Shown in pieces: positions 45,595 to 54,095 of a DNA stretch of 64,000 nucleotides. How positions within the stretch are numbered: position 1 is the stretch's first letter; every line of letters begins with the position of its first letter. The position numbers and the translations under genes were made by a program. Under the pieces are notes generated by a model, which worked only from the letters and a program-made list of their open reading frames with translations, was not told where the DNA came from and did no database searches. Location: assembly GCA_964440915.1 (NCBI GenBank), contig CAYTTV010000003.1:34550-98549 (forward strand), read 5' to 3'. The stretch is from CAMPJM01 sp964440915. Lineage in GTDB: Bacteria; Bacteroidota; Bacteroidia; Cytophagales; Cyclobacteriaceae.

Positions 45595-46077
45595 TTAACG
45601 TTCCCAGAACATGGGCGGCTCTATCCCCAAAGCCCTTAAATAAACATATCCTTGTCCGCGGTGGTGAATTTCATTGTCAATGAAATAATAGATATTCTCG
45701 ATGATAGGAAACTCATACTCACCAAACAGATTGAATTTTTCTGAAAATCTTTCTAATGGGATCAGGTTGTAGTACTCATTGATGACATTTGTTTCTTCAT
45801 CCCATTTTTGTAGGATTTGAGCTTTTGTAGTTGGCTCAAATCTTGTTTCATCATAGGGTTTCACTTCATTGCTGACAATGGCTTTTACTGCAGGCCCTCC
45901 AATGCTGAGCATTTCTACCGCCAATTTGGCAAATGGTCGCATGCCTCCAATTGAAAACTCAAATAATTCCTTTTCTGGGAAAGCTTCGATTACCCTGCGC
46001 GTTAGATTCCTATGTCCTTGCCAGTGCTTCAATAATTCTTCTTTTCCAAGTACTTGTTGTGTTGTTAATGTGTCCAT
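45595..46077 (-). CDS. DinB-family protein
   Basis: This four-helix-bundle protein has likely metal ligands in LKHWQGHRNL near residue 20 and the C-terminal DNEIHHRGQGYVYLRALGI near 135-150. The DinB/YfiT superfamily includes thiol-dependent enzymes. The longer frame starting at 46119 includes an unlikely 14-residue extension; Met at 46077 (MDTLTTQQVLG) is preferred, giving 160 residues. It converges with a WYL regulator, which may control it. Confidence 0.85.
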   Translation of the reverse strand: MDTLTTQQVLGKEELLKHWQGHRNLTRRVIEAFPEKELFEFSIGGMRPFAKLAVEMLSIGGPAVKAIVSNEVKPYDETRFEPTTKAQILQKWDEETNVINEYYNLIPLERFSEKFNLFGEYEFPIIENIYYFIDNEIHHRGQGYVYLRALGIEPPMFWER

Positions 46078-46216
46078 GATTCTAAATTTTAAGTGATGCA
46101 ACAAATCTAGAAGTGGCAAGTGACAAGGGTTTGTCAGTAGTAAATAGAATATTTTGAAAATTTTTTATAGACCAGTGCGAATGATGAAAAAGCGATAAGC
46201 GAATTCCCTTGGGTAG

Positions 46217-46256
46217 TACAGAAAAAAGCCCCGAACTATCAGGGCTTTTTCTGTAC
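46217..46256. terminator. Long bidirectional terminator hairpin
   Basis: The core stem AAAAAGCCC / GGGCTTTTT extends outwards through GTACAG/CTGTAC to about 15 bp with one bulge. It is 23 bp downstream (minus strand) of the YtxH-like stop and upstream of the DinB gene. Confidence 0.88.
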
Positions 46257-46278
46257 TGTTGTCTTTGGATGTCAAATT

Positions 46279-46626
46279 TTAAGTAGTGGCTTCCTTTACT
46301 TTTTGCTTGCCTTCTTTTGCCATTTCTTCCAATCTTTCACTTTCTTTCTTTTCCCACGCCGATACCTTCTTGCTCACATCTTTAAAGTTTGTGGCAATCT
46401 TTTCTCTCGTTTCCTTTCCAGACCTAGGAGCCAGAAGTAGTGATGCTGCTGCGCCCAACGTAATTCCAATGATCAATGCCCCAACTATTTCACTTGTTGA
46501 GGTCTTAGGCTCAATTTGTTTTTGGGCCATTTTGGTGGCTTCCCCTTTTAGCCTTTGAAGAAGACTTCCCATGTTACTTACAAATTTTTCTGTTCTGGCA
46601 TATAGTTTATCATCCATGGTATTCAT
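46279..46626 (-). CDS. YtxH-domain protein
   Basis: This 115-residue protein has one hydrophobic segment (about 48-68, VGALIIGITLGAAASLLLAP), followed by RSGKETREKI and a charged coiled-coil tail (KDVSKKVSAWEKKESERLEE). This order is typical of YtxH-like general stress proteins. The role is unknown. A second Met three codons in is an alternative start. The gene at 46748-47221 lies upstream on the same strand. Confidence 0.85.
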   Translation of the reverse strand: MNTMDDKLYARTEKFVSNMGSLLQRLKGEATKMAQKQIEPKTSTSEIVGALIIGITLGAAASLLLAPRSGKETREKIATNFKDVSKKVSAWEKKESERLEEMAKEGKQKVKEATT

Positions 46627-46747
46627 AGGTAAATAGTTTAATGTGAATTGAATTATTTATAGTGCAATAACTACCCTTAATGTAAAAGGTTTGGATTTTA
46701 TAAATTATATGACTGTTGCATTTCAAAATTCTGTCATAAGTATCTCC

Positions 46748-47221
46748 TTAAAGGTTGGCAATCCAATCAATGCCAAATGCAATTAATTTCCAGAACAAGA
46801 ATATGATGCCAATCAATAGTAGGAGCATCACGAGCGAGGCGATGATGAGCACTCTTTTTGCGCTGCCTTGATACCTGCCTTCCAAATGATGGCGCTTAAG
46901 GAGCCTTAAGTTCCTGTTGTTCGCTTTATAGAAAAAATCGAAGATATTTCCTATGATCGGAATACCTCCAACAAGTGTGTCAATAAGAACATTAATCGTC
47001 ATAAGGGCTGTAACCCTTCCACTGGCACCGTGTCTTACCATGGCTAGGACCAACAATGATGACATAAAAAAAGCACTGACATCGCCAATTCCAGGAACAA
47101 GGCCTAAGATAGGATCGAGGCCAAACCGTAAGTTGGTGCCGGGGATTCGGAATTTTGAATCAAGGAGTTTTGCGATTTTCTCGATCCACTCATATTCAAC
47201 TAGTAATCTTTTGTTTTCCAT
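46748..47221 (-). CDS. DUF4112 membrane protein
   Basis: This 157-residue protein has the DUF4112 core: DSKFRIPGTNLRFGLDPILGLVPGIGDV and then NVLIDTLVGGIPIIGNIFDFFYKAN. It has three to four hydrophobic segments, with the last (about 124-147) a single strong helix. Function is unknown. It stands about 120 bp upstream of the YtxH-like gene on the same strand, perhaps forming a small stress-related unit. Confidence 0.88.
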   Translation of the reverse strand: MENKRLLVEYEWIEKIAKLLDSKFRIPGTNLRFGLDPILGLVPGIGDVSAFFMSSLLVLAMVRHGASGRVTALMTINVLIDTLVGGIPIIGNIFDFFYKANNRNLRLLKRHHLEGRYQGSAKRVLIIASLVMLLLLIGIIFLFWKLIAFGIDWIANL

Positions 47222-47401
47222 TTTTTAAACAAGTATTTGCACTTTGCCTATAACCTTTTAAGGCCAATTTCAGTTCTATATCTTAACTAGATTTTTATCC
47301 CCTAAGCTAAGATATAAAAAAGGGACGCACAGTAGATTTTTTTAATAGTGCGACAGTTAGAATTCCACCTAAGGTCATTTTTTGATTAACGAAATCTGCA
47401 T

Positions 47402-48220
47402 ATGGATCAAAGCAAGCATGAAGGCTCAAAGGAAAATGCGAAGCCTGTCATATTGGAGTACATACCAGAGTCTTTTACCCAATTCCTTGAAACAACTGGC
47501 AGCATGTTGCGGTTTTCTTCCAGGTTTTTTAGGGAGGTCTTTAGACCACCATTCGAATTTAAGGAGACAATGAGGCAGGCCTATTTACTAGGCTATAAAT
47601 CCATTGTTTTGGTAGGGATTACAGGTTTTATCATTGGCATGGTCATGACCTTGCAGACGCTGCCTACGCTTGCGCAATTTGGTGCAGAAGCCTGGATGCC
47701 CTCAATGATTTCAGTATCAATCATTAGGGAAATTGGACCGGTATTGACTGCATTGATCTGTGCCGGTAAAGTTGGGTCAGGGATTGGGGCCGAAATAGGC
47801 TCTATGAAGGTAACTGAGCAGATAGATGCCATGGCCGTTTCCGGTGCCAATCCATATAACTACATCGTGGTTACCAGGGTATTGGCTACTACGATTATGG
47901 TGCCCATTTTGGTCTTTTATGCAGACTTCATTGCTATTATAGGAGCCTATGTAGGGGTGAGCTTAACAGATGATGTTACATTCTATCTCTTTATGACTAG
48001 AGCAATGGATGCGGTCGATTACATGGACATAATACCGTCTACATTGAAATCGATACTATTTGGATTCACCATCGGTATGGTAGGGTGTTATAAGGGCTAT
48101 CATGCTTCTGATGGTACGGTAGGCGTGGGGCAGGCAGCAAACTCTGCTGTGGTTGTCGCATCCCTCATGATTTTTATCATTGACCTTATCGTAGTACAGT
48201 TAACGCAACTCTTCATATAA
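47402..48220 (+). CDS. mlaE: MlaE-family ABC permease
   Basis: This 272-residue inner-membrane permease belongs to the Mla-type lipid ABC transporter. It has about five helices. Conserved segments are SISIIREIGPVLTALICAGKVGSGIGAEIGSMK-type sequence near residues 105-135 and the EQIDAMAVSG motif. It is followed by the ATPase (1 bp) and the MCE protein genes, forming mlaE-F-D. MlaFEDB in proteobacteria moves phospholipids between membranes; direction and lipid in Bacteroidota are not shown here. Confidence 0.93.
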   Translation: MDQSKHEGSKENAKPVILEYIPESFTQFLETTGSMLRFSSRFFREVFRPPFEFKETMRQAYLLGYKSIVLVGITGFIIGMVMTLQTLPTLAQFGAEAWMPSMISVSIIREIGPVLTALICAGKVGSGIGAEIGSMKVTEQIDAMAVSGANPYNYIVVTRVLATTIMVPILVFYADFIAIIGAYVGVSLTDDVTFYLFMTRAMDAVDYMDIIPSTLKSILFGFTIGMVGCYKGYHASDGTVGVGQAANSAVVVASLMIFIIDLIVVQLTQLFI

Positions 48221-48221
48221 A

Positions 48222-49007
48222 ATGGCAATGGAAAGAACCATACAAAAGGAACAACCAAAGGCATCGAAAAACGAGCAGGAAGTGGTGATCAGGGCAGAGC
48301 ACCTTCAAAAGTCTTTTGGGGCTAAGGAGGTGTTGAAAGACGTTAGTTTCGTTTTGCATAAAAAAGAAAACATAGCCATTCTGGGCAAGTCTGGCACAGG
48401 CAAGTCGGTATTGATAAAATCGATAGTAGGCCTTGTGCAACCCAGCGGAGGAAAGCTTGAGGTATTTGGACAGGACATATTGGAGAAGAAGGGAGAAGAA
48501 GATTGGGAAGGTCTACGCCGAAAAGTAGCTTACCTTTTTCAAGGCGGTGCATTATATGATTCGATGACCGTAAAGGAAAACTTAGAGTTTCCCCTTAAGC
48601 GTCAGGTTGAAAAATTGACTGCTGCTCAAATTGAGGAGGAAGTGAAAATGGCCTTAGAAAATGTGGGGCTTCTGGATGCCATGAATAAGATGCCATCTGA
48701 ACTGTCGGGAGGAATGAAGAAAAGGATTGCCTTAGCGAGAACGTTGATTCTAAAACCAGAAATTATGTTGTATGATGAACCTACTACAGGTTTAGATCCA
48801 GTAACGTCAAAAGAAATTAGTGAGCTTATCTTGGAGATGCAAAACAAGTTTGGCATTTCTTCTATTATAGTCACGCATGATATGGCCTGTGCAAAAATGA
48901 CGGCTGACAATGTGCTGATATTATGGGAAGGCGCTGTTGGTGCCGAAGGAAAATATGACGCACTTGTACAGTCAGATGAAGCATGGGTGAGGGCATTTTT
49001 TACATAA
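48222..49007 (+). CDS. mlaF: MlaF-family ABC ATPase
   Basis: This 261-residue ATPase has Walker A GKSGTGKSV near residue 51, a Q-loop YLFQGGALYD, signature LSGGMKKRIALARTL near 158 and Walker B IMLYDEPTTGLDP near 182. The H-loop is IIVTHDMACA. MKKR after LSGG is a feature of the Mla/MlaF type. The start follows the mlaE stop by 1 bp, and an alternative Met lies two codons in. Confidence 0.94.
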   Translation: MAMERTIQKEQPKASKNEQEVVIRAEHLQKSFGAKEVLKDVSFVLHKKENIAILGKSGTGKSVLIKSIVGLVQPSGGKLEVFGQDILEKKGEEDWEGLRRKVAYLFQGGALYDSMTVKENLEFPLKRQVEKLTAAQIEEEVKMALENVGLLDAMNKMPSELSGGMKKRIALARTLILKPEIMLYDEPTTGLDPVTSKEISELILEMQNKFGISSIIVTHDMACAKMTADNVLILWEGAVGAEGKYDALVQSDEAWVRAFFT

Positions 49008-49019
49008 CTATTCGAAACG

Positions 49020-50000
49020 ATGAGTGAAATAACAAGAAAGAACATAAAAGTTGGGCTGTTTGCCTTGGTTGGTGTCCTAATCTTTATAGTAGCGATTTAC
49101 TATATAGGTGCACAACAAGGGCTGTTTAAGAGCACGGTAAGCGTAAGTGCCTACTTCAAGAATGTAGGAGGATTGCAGGTGGGCAACAATGTACGTTATG
49201 CAGGAATAAATATCGGTACAGTAAAAAGTATCTCCATTATAAGCGACTCCGAAATTCTTGTGGCTATGGATGTAGATAGAAATGCCAGCAAGTTTATCAA
49301 AAGCGACGCAGAGGTTTCTATCGGTTCAGAAGGACTAATGGGCAACAAGGCGGCCAGTATTTCATCAGGCTCAGCAGGAGAAGGCATATCGGACGGAGCT
49401 GTTTTGTCTGGCATAGAGCCTATGGAAATTGACCAGATTTTGGTAGAGCTGGAGAAAACAGGTAAACATGCACAGAAGATCATGATTAATTTAGAAGAAA
49501 TCACATACCATATCAAGCAAGGCGAAGGAACAATAGGAAGGCTACTTACAGACGAGCAGCTCGTAGATAATTTCGACCATATGGTACAAGCCTATTCTGC
49601 AACTGGTGATAATATAAGGCAGTTCTCCAATCGGTTGGTATATATCTCGGATCAACTACAGAATGGCGAGGGAGCTTTGGGCAAATTAATGATGGACACA
49701 GCCATGGCTACGCAGTTTCAAAATGCTGTAAAAAACTTGGAAAGCACTATAGACAATACGGCCAATGCTACCCACAATATGGTGGAATTTAGTGAAAAGC
49801 TTAATAATAATAACGGAACATTGGGCAAGCTGCTGAATGACTCCATAATGGCTGAGAACGTAGAACAGTCTATCCTTAATATAAGGAGAGGATCAGATGA
49901 TCTGGAAGTGACAATTCAAAGGATCAATAATAGTTGGCTACTGAACCTATTCAGCAAAAAAGATAAGGAAAACAAAAATTCCTCAGAGGCTTTGCGGTAA
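49020..50000 (+). CDS. mlaD: MCE-domain protein (MlaD-like)
   Basis: This 326-residue protein has an N-terminal membrane helix (about 12-30). An MCE domain (about 37-115) has VGGLQVGNNVRYAGINIGTVKSI and SEGLMGNKAASI. A long helical C-terminal region with Asn/Gln-rich segments (NGEGALGKLMMDT and NNNGTLGKLLND repeats) follows. MCE proteins form hexameric rings that contact MlaFE and carry lipids across the periplasm. It closes the mlaEFD operon, 12 bp after mlaF. Confidence 0.92.
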   Translation: MSEITRKNIKVGLFALVGVLIFIVAIYYIGAQQGLFKSTVSVSAYFKNVGGLQVGNNVRYAGINIGTVKSISIISDSEILVAMDVDRNASKFIKSDAEVSIGSEGLMGNKAASISSGSAGEGISDGAVLSGIEPMEIDQILVELEKTGKHAQKIMINLEEITYHIKQGEGTIGRLLTDEQLVDNFDHMVQAYSATGDNIRQFSNRLVYISDQLQNGEGALGKLMMDTAMATQFQNAVKNLESTIDNTANATHNMVEFSEKLNNNNGTLGKLLNDSIMAENVEQSILNIRRGSDDLEVTIQRINNSWLLNLFSKKDKENKNSSEALR

Positions 50001-50020
50001 TAGATGTGAAAAGCACTATG

Positions 50021-50056
50021 CGGAGAGATTTAAACTTACAATCCTAAATCTCTCCG
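50021..50056. terminator. Hairpin between convergent mlaD and nhaD
   Basis: A 12-bp perfect inverted repeat CGGAGAGATTTA / TAAATCTCTCCG has a 12-base loop. T-runs are weak on both sides, but it lies exactly between two convergent stops (50000 and 50071). Confidence 0.6.
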
Positions 50057-50070
50057 TTACTTATCAATAT

Positions 50071-51576
50071 CTATACAAAAGCGAAGAAAATTAGCCATGT
50101 TGCTATTAATACAGGTAACAACACAGGAATTGAAAATCGGATAACATAACCAAAGAAAGAAGGCATTTTTATACCAATCTGCTCTGCAATAGACTTAACC
50201 ATAAAGTTGGGGCCATTACCAATATAAGTCATTGCACCAAAGAAAACAGAGGCGATTGAGATGGCTTTAAGGCTTAGCACCGAATCATAATACACCCCAC
50301 CATTGGCAAAGGCTTGAACATCCTGCATAGAATTCAAGTTTGCGCCTTGTGAAGCCATAGCAGCCGCTAAGAAGTTAAGATAGGTAGGCGCATTGTCCAA
50401 AAATCCTGAAAGAATTCCCGTTCCCCAATACAAGGTGTTATGCGTGATGAGCGCTGTCCCTGTTTCAGACTGGGCGAAGGTGCCCACCATCTCCAATGCA
50501 GGCATCATCGTGCCGAATATCCCTATGAAAATGAAAGCAACTTCCTTAATGGGTTCAAAATTAAATTCGTTGCCTGCAAGTGCTTGCTTATTAGCAAACC
50601 TATAAGAACAATAAGCTGCGGATAACATGATGAGTTCGCGAACAAAGGAAAATACTTGTCCATCATAAACGATACCTGGCACTATACCCGGGAAAACATT
50701 GGGATCGATAAATACGGCTATAATGACAACGGCCAACCAAAAAAAGTTTTTGGTGCCTATTATGCTTACTTTATTGCTGTACACAATCTCTTTTGGGAGA
50801 TCGGTGCTTTCCTTATTCCTTTTGTCAAGAAAATAAAATATCGTAGCAAGAGCTATTATGCCAAAAGTCCACGGCACGGTATTGTGAACCAAAGTCCAGA
50901 AGAAAGGCACACCTTTTAAGAAACCTAAAAATAATGGTGGGTCGCCTATGGGTGTCAAAGAACCTCCTACATTACTAACTATAAAAATAAAGAAAACAAT
51001 GTGATAAGCTTTTATTCTGCCTTTATTGAGCCTTACGAATGGACGAATGAGCAACATAGAAGCCCCTGTGGTGCCTATAAGGTTGGAAATAATCGCACCG
51101 CAAACCAACAGCAGGGTGTTGACCAATGGAGTGGCCTTTTTGTCCACATCTATCTTGATGCCTCCAGAGGCAATGTATAAAGCAGCTAATAGAGAGATAA
51201 ATTGGAAATATTCAAATAGGGCATGAATAGGGCCATGGGTGTTTTGCAGAACAAACAAGTAGTATGATACCACGATGGCAGCAAAAATCATGGCTATTTT
51301 AGGATAATTCTTGTGCCAAAAGTGCTCATAAAAGAGTGGCCCAGTGGCAATCATGAGTAATAGTAAAATGAAAGGAATTACCGTCCATGCAGGGGCCGAG
51401 GTATGATCAGCTTCAGCAGTGATGTGTTCAATTTCGGTATTTGAGATTGAATCTTCTACGCTTTGCGCGTCTTGCTCGACTTGCACAGGGCTAGGTGAAG
51501 GACTTTCTGCACGCAGCCCGCCATCAAGCAGATTTATGGATAGCGTGCAAAAAAGCACCAAAATTAGTTTCTTCAT
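50071..51576 (-). CDS. nhaD: Na+/H+ antiporter, NhaD type
   Basis: This 501-residue polytopic protein starts with a hydrophobic leader and a Ser/Glu-rich segment (about 20-55), then about 11-13 helices. The NhaD-type signatures are IGTTGASMLLIRPFVRLNKGR near residue 166-186 and SNVGGSLTPIGDPPLFLGFLKG near 203-224. It belongs to the ArsB/NhaD superfamily; NhaD types are common in marine and halophilic bacteria. It is convergent with mlaD. Confidence 0.9.
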   Translation of the reverse strand: MKKLILVLFCTLSINLLDGGLRAESPSPSPVQVEQDAQSVEDSISNTEIEHITAEADHTSAPAWTVIPFILLLLMIATGPLFYEHFWHKNYPKIAMIFAAIVVSYYLFVLQNTHGPIHALFEYFQFISLLAALYIASGGIKIDVDKKATPLVNTLLLVCGAIISNLIGTTGASMLLIRPFVRLNKGRIKAYHIVFFIFIVSNVGGSLTPIGDPPLFLGFLKGVPFFWTLVHNTVPWTFGIIALATIFYFLDKRNKESTDLPKEIVYSNKVSIIGTKNFFWLAVVIIAVFIDPNVFPGIVPGIVYDGQVFSFVRELIMLSAAYCSYRFANKQALAGNEFNFEPIKEVAFIFIGIFGTMMPALEMVGTFAQSETGTALITHNTLYWGTGILSGFLDNAPTYLNFLAAAMASQGANLNSMQDVQAFANGGVYYDSVLSLKAISIASVFFGAMTYIGNGPNFMVKSIAEQIGIKMPSFFGYVIRFSIPVLLPVLIATWLIFFAFV

Positions 51577-51789
51577 TTAAATACCTTTTGATTGATATAT
51601 GCGAAAATATATGCTTATAGATGTAATTCCAAGTCATCTTTAAAAGAAAGCAAAAAACCTATAAAACTATTTTTTTGACATAAACTTTTGAATAATTGAT
51701 TTAGTCTGACTTAAAATTGGCAAATACACATTATATGCAATATTATTGCTTCTTGACACATGTTGTACATTTCTCAGATCAAAGCCATA

Positions 51790-51834
51790 AACCTTATGAA
51801 TACAACGTGGATTGAGATCCACAAAGGTTTTTGT
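51790..51834 (+). other. Nested hairpin followed by a T-run
   Basis: An inner stem GTGGAT/ATCCAC with loop TGAG sits inside an outer stem AACCTT/AAGGTT, then TTTTTG. It could be the end of a small RNA or a leader attenuator. No gene ends nearby on this strand. Confidence 0.35.
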
Positions 51835-51966
51835 TAGTGAAATTGGCTGGGGCTTTCTTCTTTATGCTTATTAGTTTGGCAATGTAACGGCTGAAGTTCT
51901 TGATAGTCATTATTGACAAATGGAGAAGTTAGTTCTAAAAACGACCTGCATTTGCTTGATTTTATT

Positions 51967-51974
51967 TACTTTTG
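51967..51974 (+). promoter_or_regulatory. Candidate -7 promoter box of coaX
   Basis: TACTTTTG fits TAnnTTTG. A CTG 18 bases upstream approximates the TTG element. It lies inside the upstream extension of the coaX frame, supporting the start at 51992. Confidence 0.45.
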
Positions 51975-51991
51975 GGAGAGATTTTTATTTT

Positions 51992-52714
51992 ATGAATTTA
52001 GCAGTAGATTTTGGGAATTCTTTAGTAAAAGCAGCTTGGTTTGATGGCGATGAATTACAAGAGCTTTTCTCTCCAATAGAAGAATCTGAATTGATAGCAC
52101 TAGCAGAGAAAAAGCCACAAAATATTATTATAGGCGCTGTGGGCAAAAATTCAGCCGCTGTAATAGAAGCATTTTCAGCGGCATCCAATGTATTGATTGC
52201 TGATCATACCCTAAAATATCCTATTACAAACCTATACGCGTCGCCGACTACACTAGGAATAGACAGGTTGGCAGGCGTAGTAGCGGCTCATTATTTATTT
52301 CCCAATGATAATTGTCTTGTTATAGATATCGGAACGTGCATTACCTACGATATCATAGATGCACAAGGCAACTATTATGGAGGAGGGATTTCTCCAGGAG
52401 TGAACATGAAATTCAAAGCACTGCATACTTTTACGGTGAAATTGCCGTTTGTTCAGGCAGGCACAGAAGAACCGCTTTTAATCGGGTGTGATACGGAACA
52501 GTCTATAAGGAGTGGTGTGCTATGGGGAACAGCTTCCGAAATCGAAGGTATGATAAGCGCTTATGCAAAAAAAAATTCAAATCTTAAAACAATAATTTGT
52601 GGAGGAGATACAAAATTCTTTGAAAGTAAAATAAAAGCACCCATCTTTGTAGCCCCCGAATTGGTTCTTCTCGGTTTAAACAGAATATTACAGCATAATG
52701 TATCATATCTATAA
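51992..52714 (+). CDS. coaX: Type III pantothenate kinase
   Basis: This 240-residue enzyme of the ASKHA fold makes phosphopantothenate in coenzyme A synthesis. It has the N-terminal phosphate loop AVDFGNSLVKAAWF near residue 4, GIDRLAGVVAAH near 90, DIGTCITYDIID near 110 and GGGISPGVNMKFKALH near 126. The frame is open upstream to an ATG at 51920, but that would add a 24-residue tail; Met at 51992 gives the family N-terminus. It overlaps the next gene by 17 bp. Confidence 0.92.
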   Translation: MNLAVDFGNSLVKAAWFDGDELQELFSPIEESELIALAEKKPQNIIIGAVGKNSAAVIEAFSAASNVLIADHTLKYPITNLYASPTTLGIDRLAGVVAAHYLFPNDNCLVIDIGTCITYDIIDAQGNYYGGGISPGVNMKFKALHTFTVKLPFVQAGTEEPLLIGCDTEQSIRSGVLWGTASEIEGMISAYAKKNSNLKTIICGGDTKFFESKIKAPIFVAPELVLLGLNRILQHNVSYL

Positions 52715-54008
52715 GGTCGCGCTTCTTTTGCTCTTAATGGTTTTGCCACACTTCCTGGTATTTGGACAAGCGGGTTATTCACCCTATTCGAGCAAAGGAA
52801 TAGGAGAGATTCGTGGCCTTGGCCTTACGCATAACAATGGTATGGGGGGTGTGGGCATTAGCAACGGTAGCGGGATGTTCTATAATAATGCAAACCCAGC
52901 ATTGTTGTATAAAAACAACCTCAGTGTGTTTTCTATTGGGATGGCAGGGGAATACAAAAATGTTTCAACTACAGATCTTTCTCAAAAGAACTATACGGGT
53001 GGATTCGACCATCTAATGTTTGGCTTGCCGCTAATGGTAGACCGATGGACAATTGGATTTGGCCTTATGCCTTACTCTACTGTGAATTATAAATACAATG
53101 CCCTAGGAGTAGTTGTAGGTGACCCAAATGCTCAAGTCTTCAAAAGCTATGAAGGCTCTGGAGGTTTTAATAAAGTTTTTCTGAGCAATGGCCTTAGGTT
53201 AAACAAGAATCTATCCGTGGGGTTAACGGTAGGGTATTTATTTGGCTCTATAAGGGATGAAGTCTCTACCCAAGTCAGGACCACGAAGCAAATTAATGAT
53301 ACTACCACTACCAATATTCTAAGCAATGCTGTTCTTACCAGCAATAGGCTTACAGCAGGAGATATTTATTTGTTGGGGGGAGTAGCTTACCGTGTGCCTT
53401 TGAGTAACAATAAAGGTGTGAATGTTGGCGTGACCTATGAAATGGGTGGCAATAAAGATGGGAAACTATTTCAGAATATCAGAAATATGAGCTATCGAGA
53501 AAATGCCAATTTTGCTAACGATACTTTGAAGGAAACAAGAGGAACGATGCGACTACCTTCCACTTTGGGTGTCGGCCTTTCCTATGAGAAGAGTTACCAC
53601 TGGACTGTTGGTGCAGACTTGTTGCTGAAGAACTGGTCAGAATACAGAGGATTCTCAGAGAATGGACAAGGGGCCAATGATGATTTTCATAACAGCTACG
53701 CTATTGCAGTCGGAGCTGAGTATATTCCGGATGTCGCTTCTATCGACAGCTACCTTAAGAGAGTTGTCTACAGGATCGGCTTTTCACATGAAAGACTCCC
53801 TTATAAAATAAATAATGAGTTCATAAATGATTTTGGTATAAATTTTGGAGTGTCCCTACCGGTACGAAACTACTCAAGTTTTAATTTAGCATTTCAGCTT
53901 GGGCAGCGAGGCACCACAGACCATAACCTTATTAAAGAAAATTATTTCCGCATAAACTTAGGAGTAACCTTCAATGATAGATGGTTTGTTAGAAGAAGAT
54001 TTGATTAA
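52698..54008 (+). CDS. Outer-membrane beta-barrel protein (FadL-like pattern)
   Basis: This 436-residue protein has a signal peptide (residues 1-23, ending LVFGQ). It has many amphipathic strands. The N-terminus has SPYSSKGIGEIRGLG, and GGVGISNGSGMFYNNANPA near 50, which resemble FadL-type transporters. The barrel ends in YFRINLGVTFNDRWF. It lies between coaX and the TPR protein in an envelope-related operon seen in Bacteroidota. The substrate is unknown. Confidence 0.8.
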   Translation: MYHIYKVALLLLLMVLPHFLVFGQAGYSPYSSKGIGEIRGLGLTHNNGMGGVGISNGSGMFYNNANPALLYKNNLSVFSIGMAGEYKNVSTTDLSQKNYTGGFDHLMFGLPLMVDRWTIGFGLMPYSTVNYKYNALGVVVGDPNAQVFKSYEGSGGFNKVFLSNGLRLNKNLSVGLTVGYLFGSIRDEVSTQVRTTKQINDTTTTNILSNAVLTSNRLTAGDIYLLGGVAYRVPLSNNKGVNVGVTYEMGGNKDGKLFQNIRNMSYRENANFANDTLKETRGTMRLPSTLGVGLSYEKSYHWTVGADLLLKNWSEYRGFSENGQGANDDFHNSYAIAVGAEYIPDVASIDSYLKRVVYRIGFSHERLPYKINNEFINDFGINFGVSLPVRNYSSFNLAFQLGQRGTTDHNLIKENYFRINLGVTFNDRWFVRRRFD

Positions 54009-54095
54009 AAAACAAAAAATAAATAAAATCGGCGTTTGGAATACGAACCAACTGTTTAAAAGCTGATTTTTAGATATTAACTAAAATTAATAAAA

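Larger units (their letters stand above)
51577..51991. other. 415-bp divergent region between nhaD and coaX
   Basis: The region is AT-rich. It holds a nested hairpin at 51790-51829 with a following T-run, and a coaX promoter box TACTTTTG at 51967-51974. No protein gene is supported. Confidence 0.4.

Noticed and set aside
51920..51991. 24-codon N-terminal extension of coaX
   Set aside because: It spans the candidate promoter box and lacks family similarity; Met at 51992 is the canonical start.
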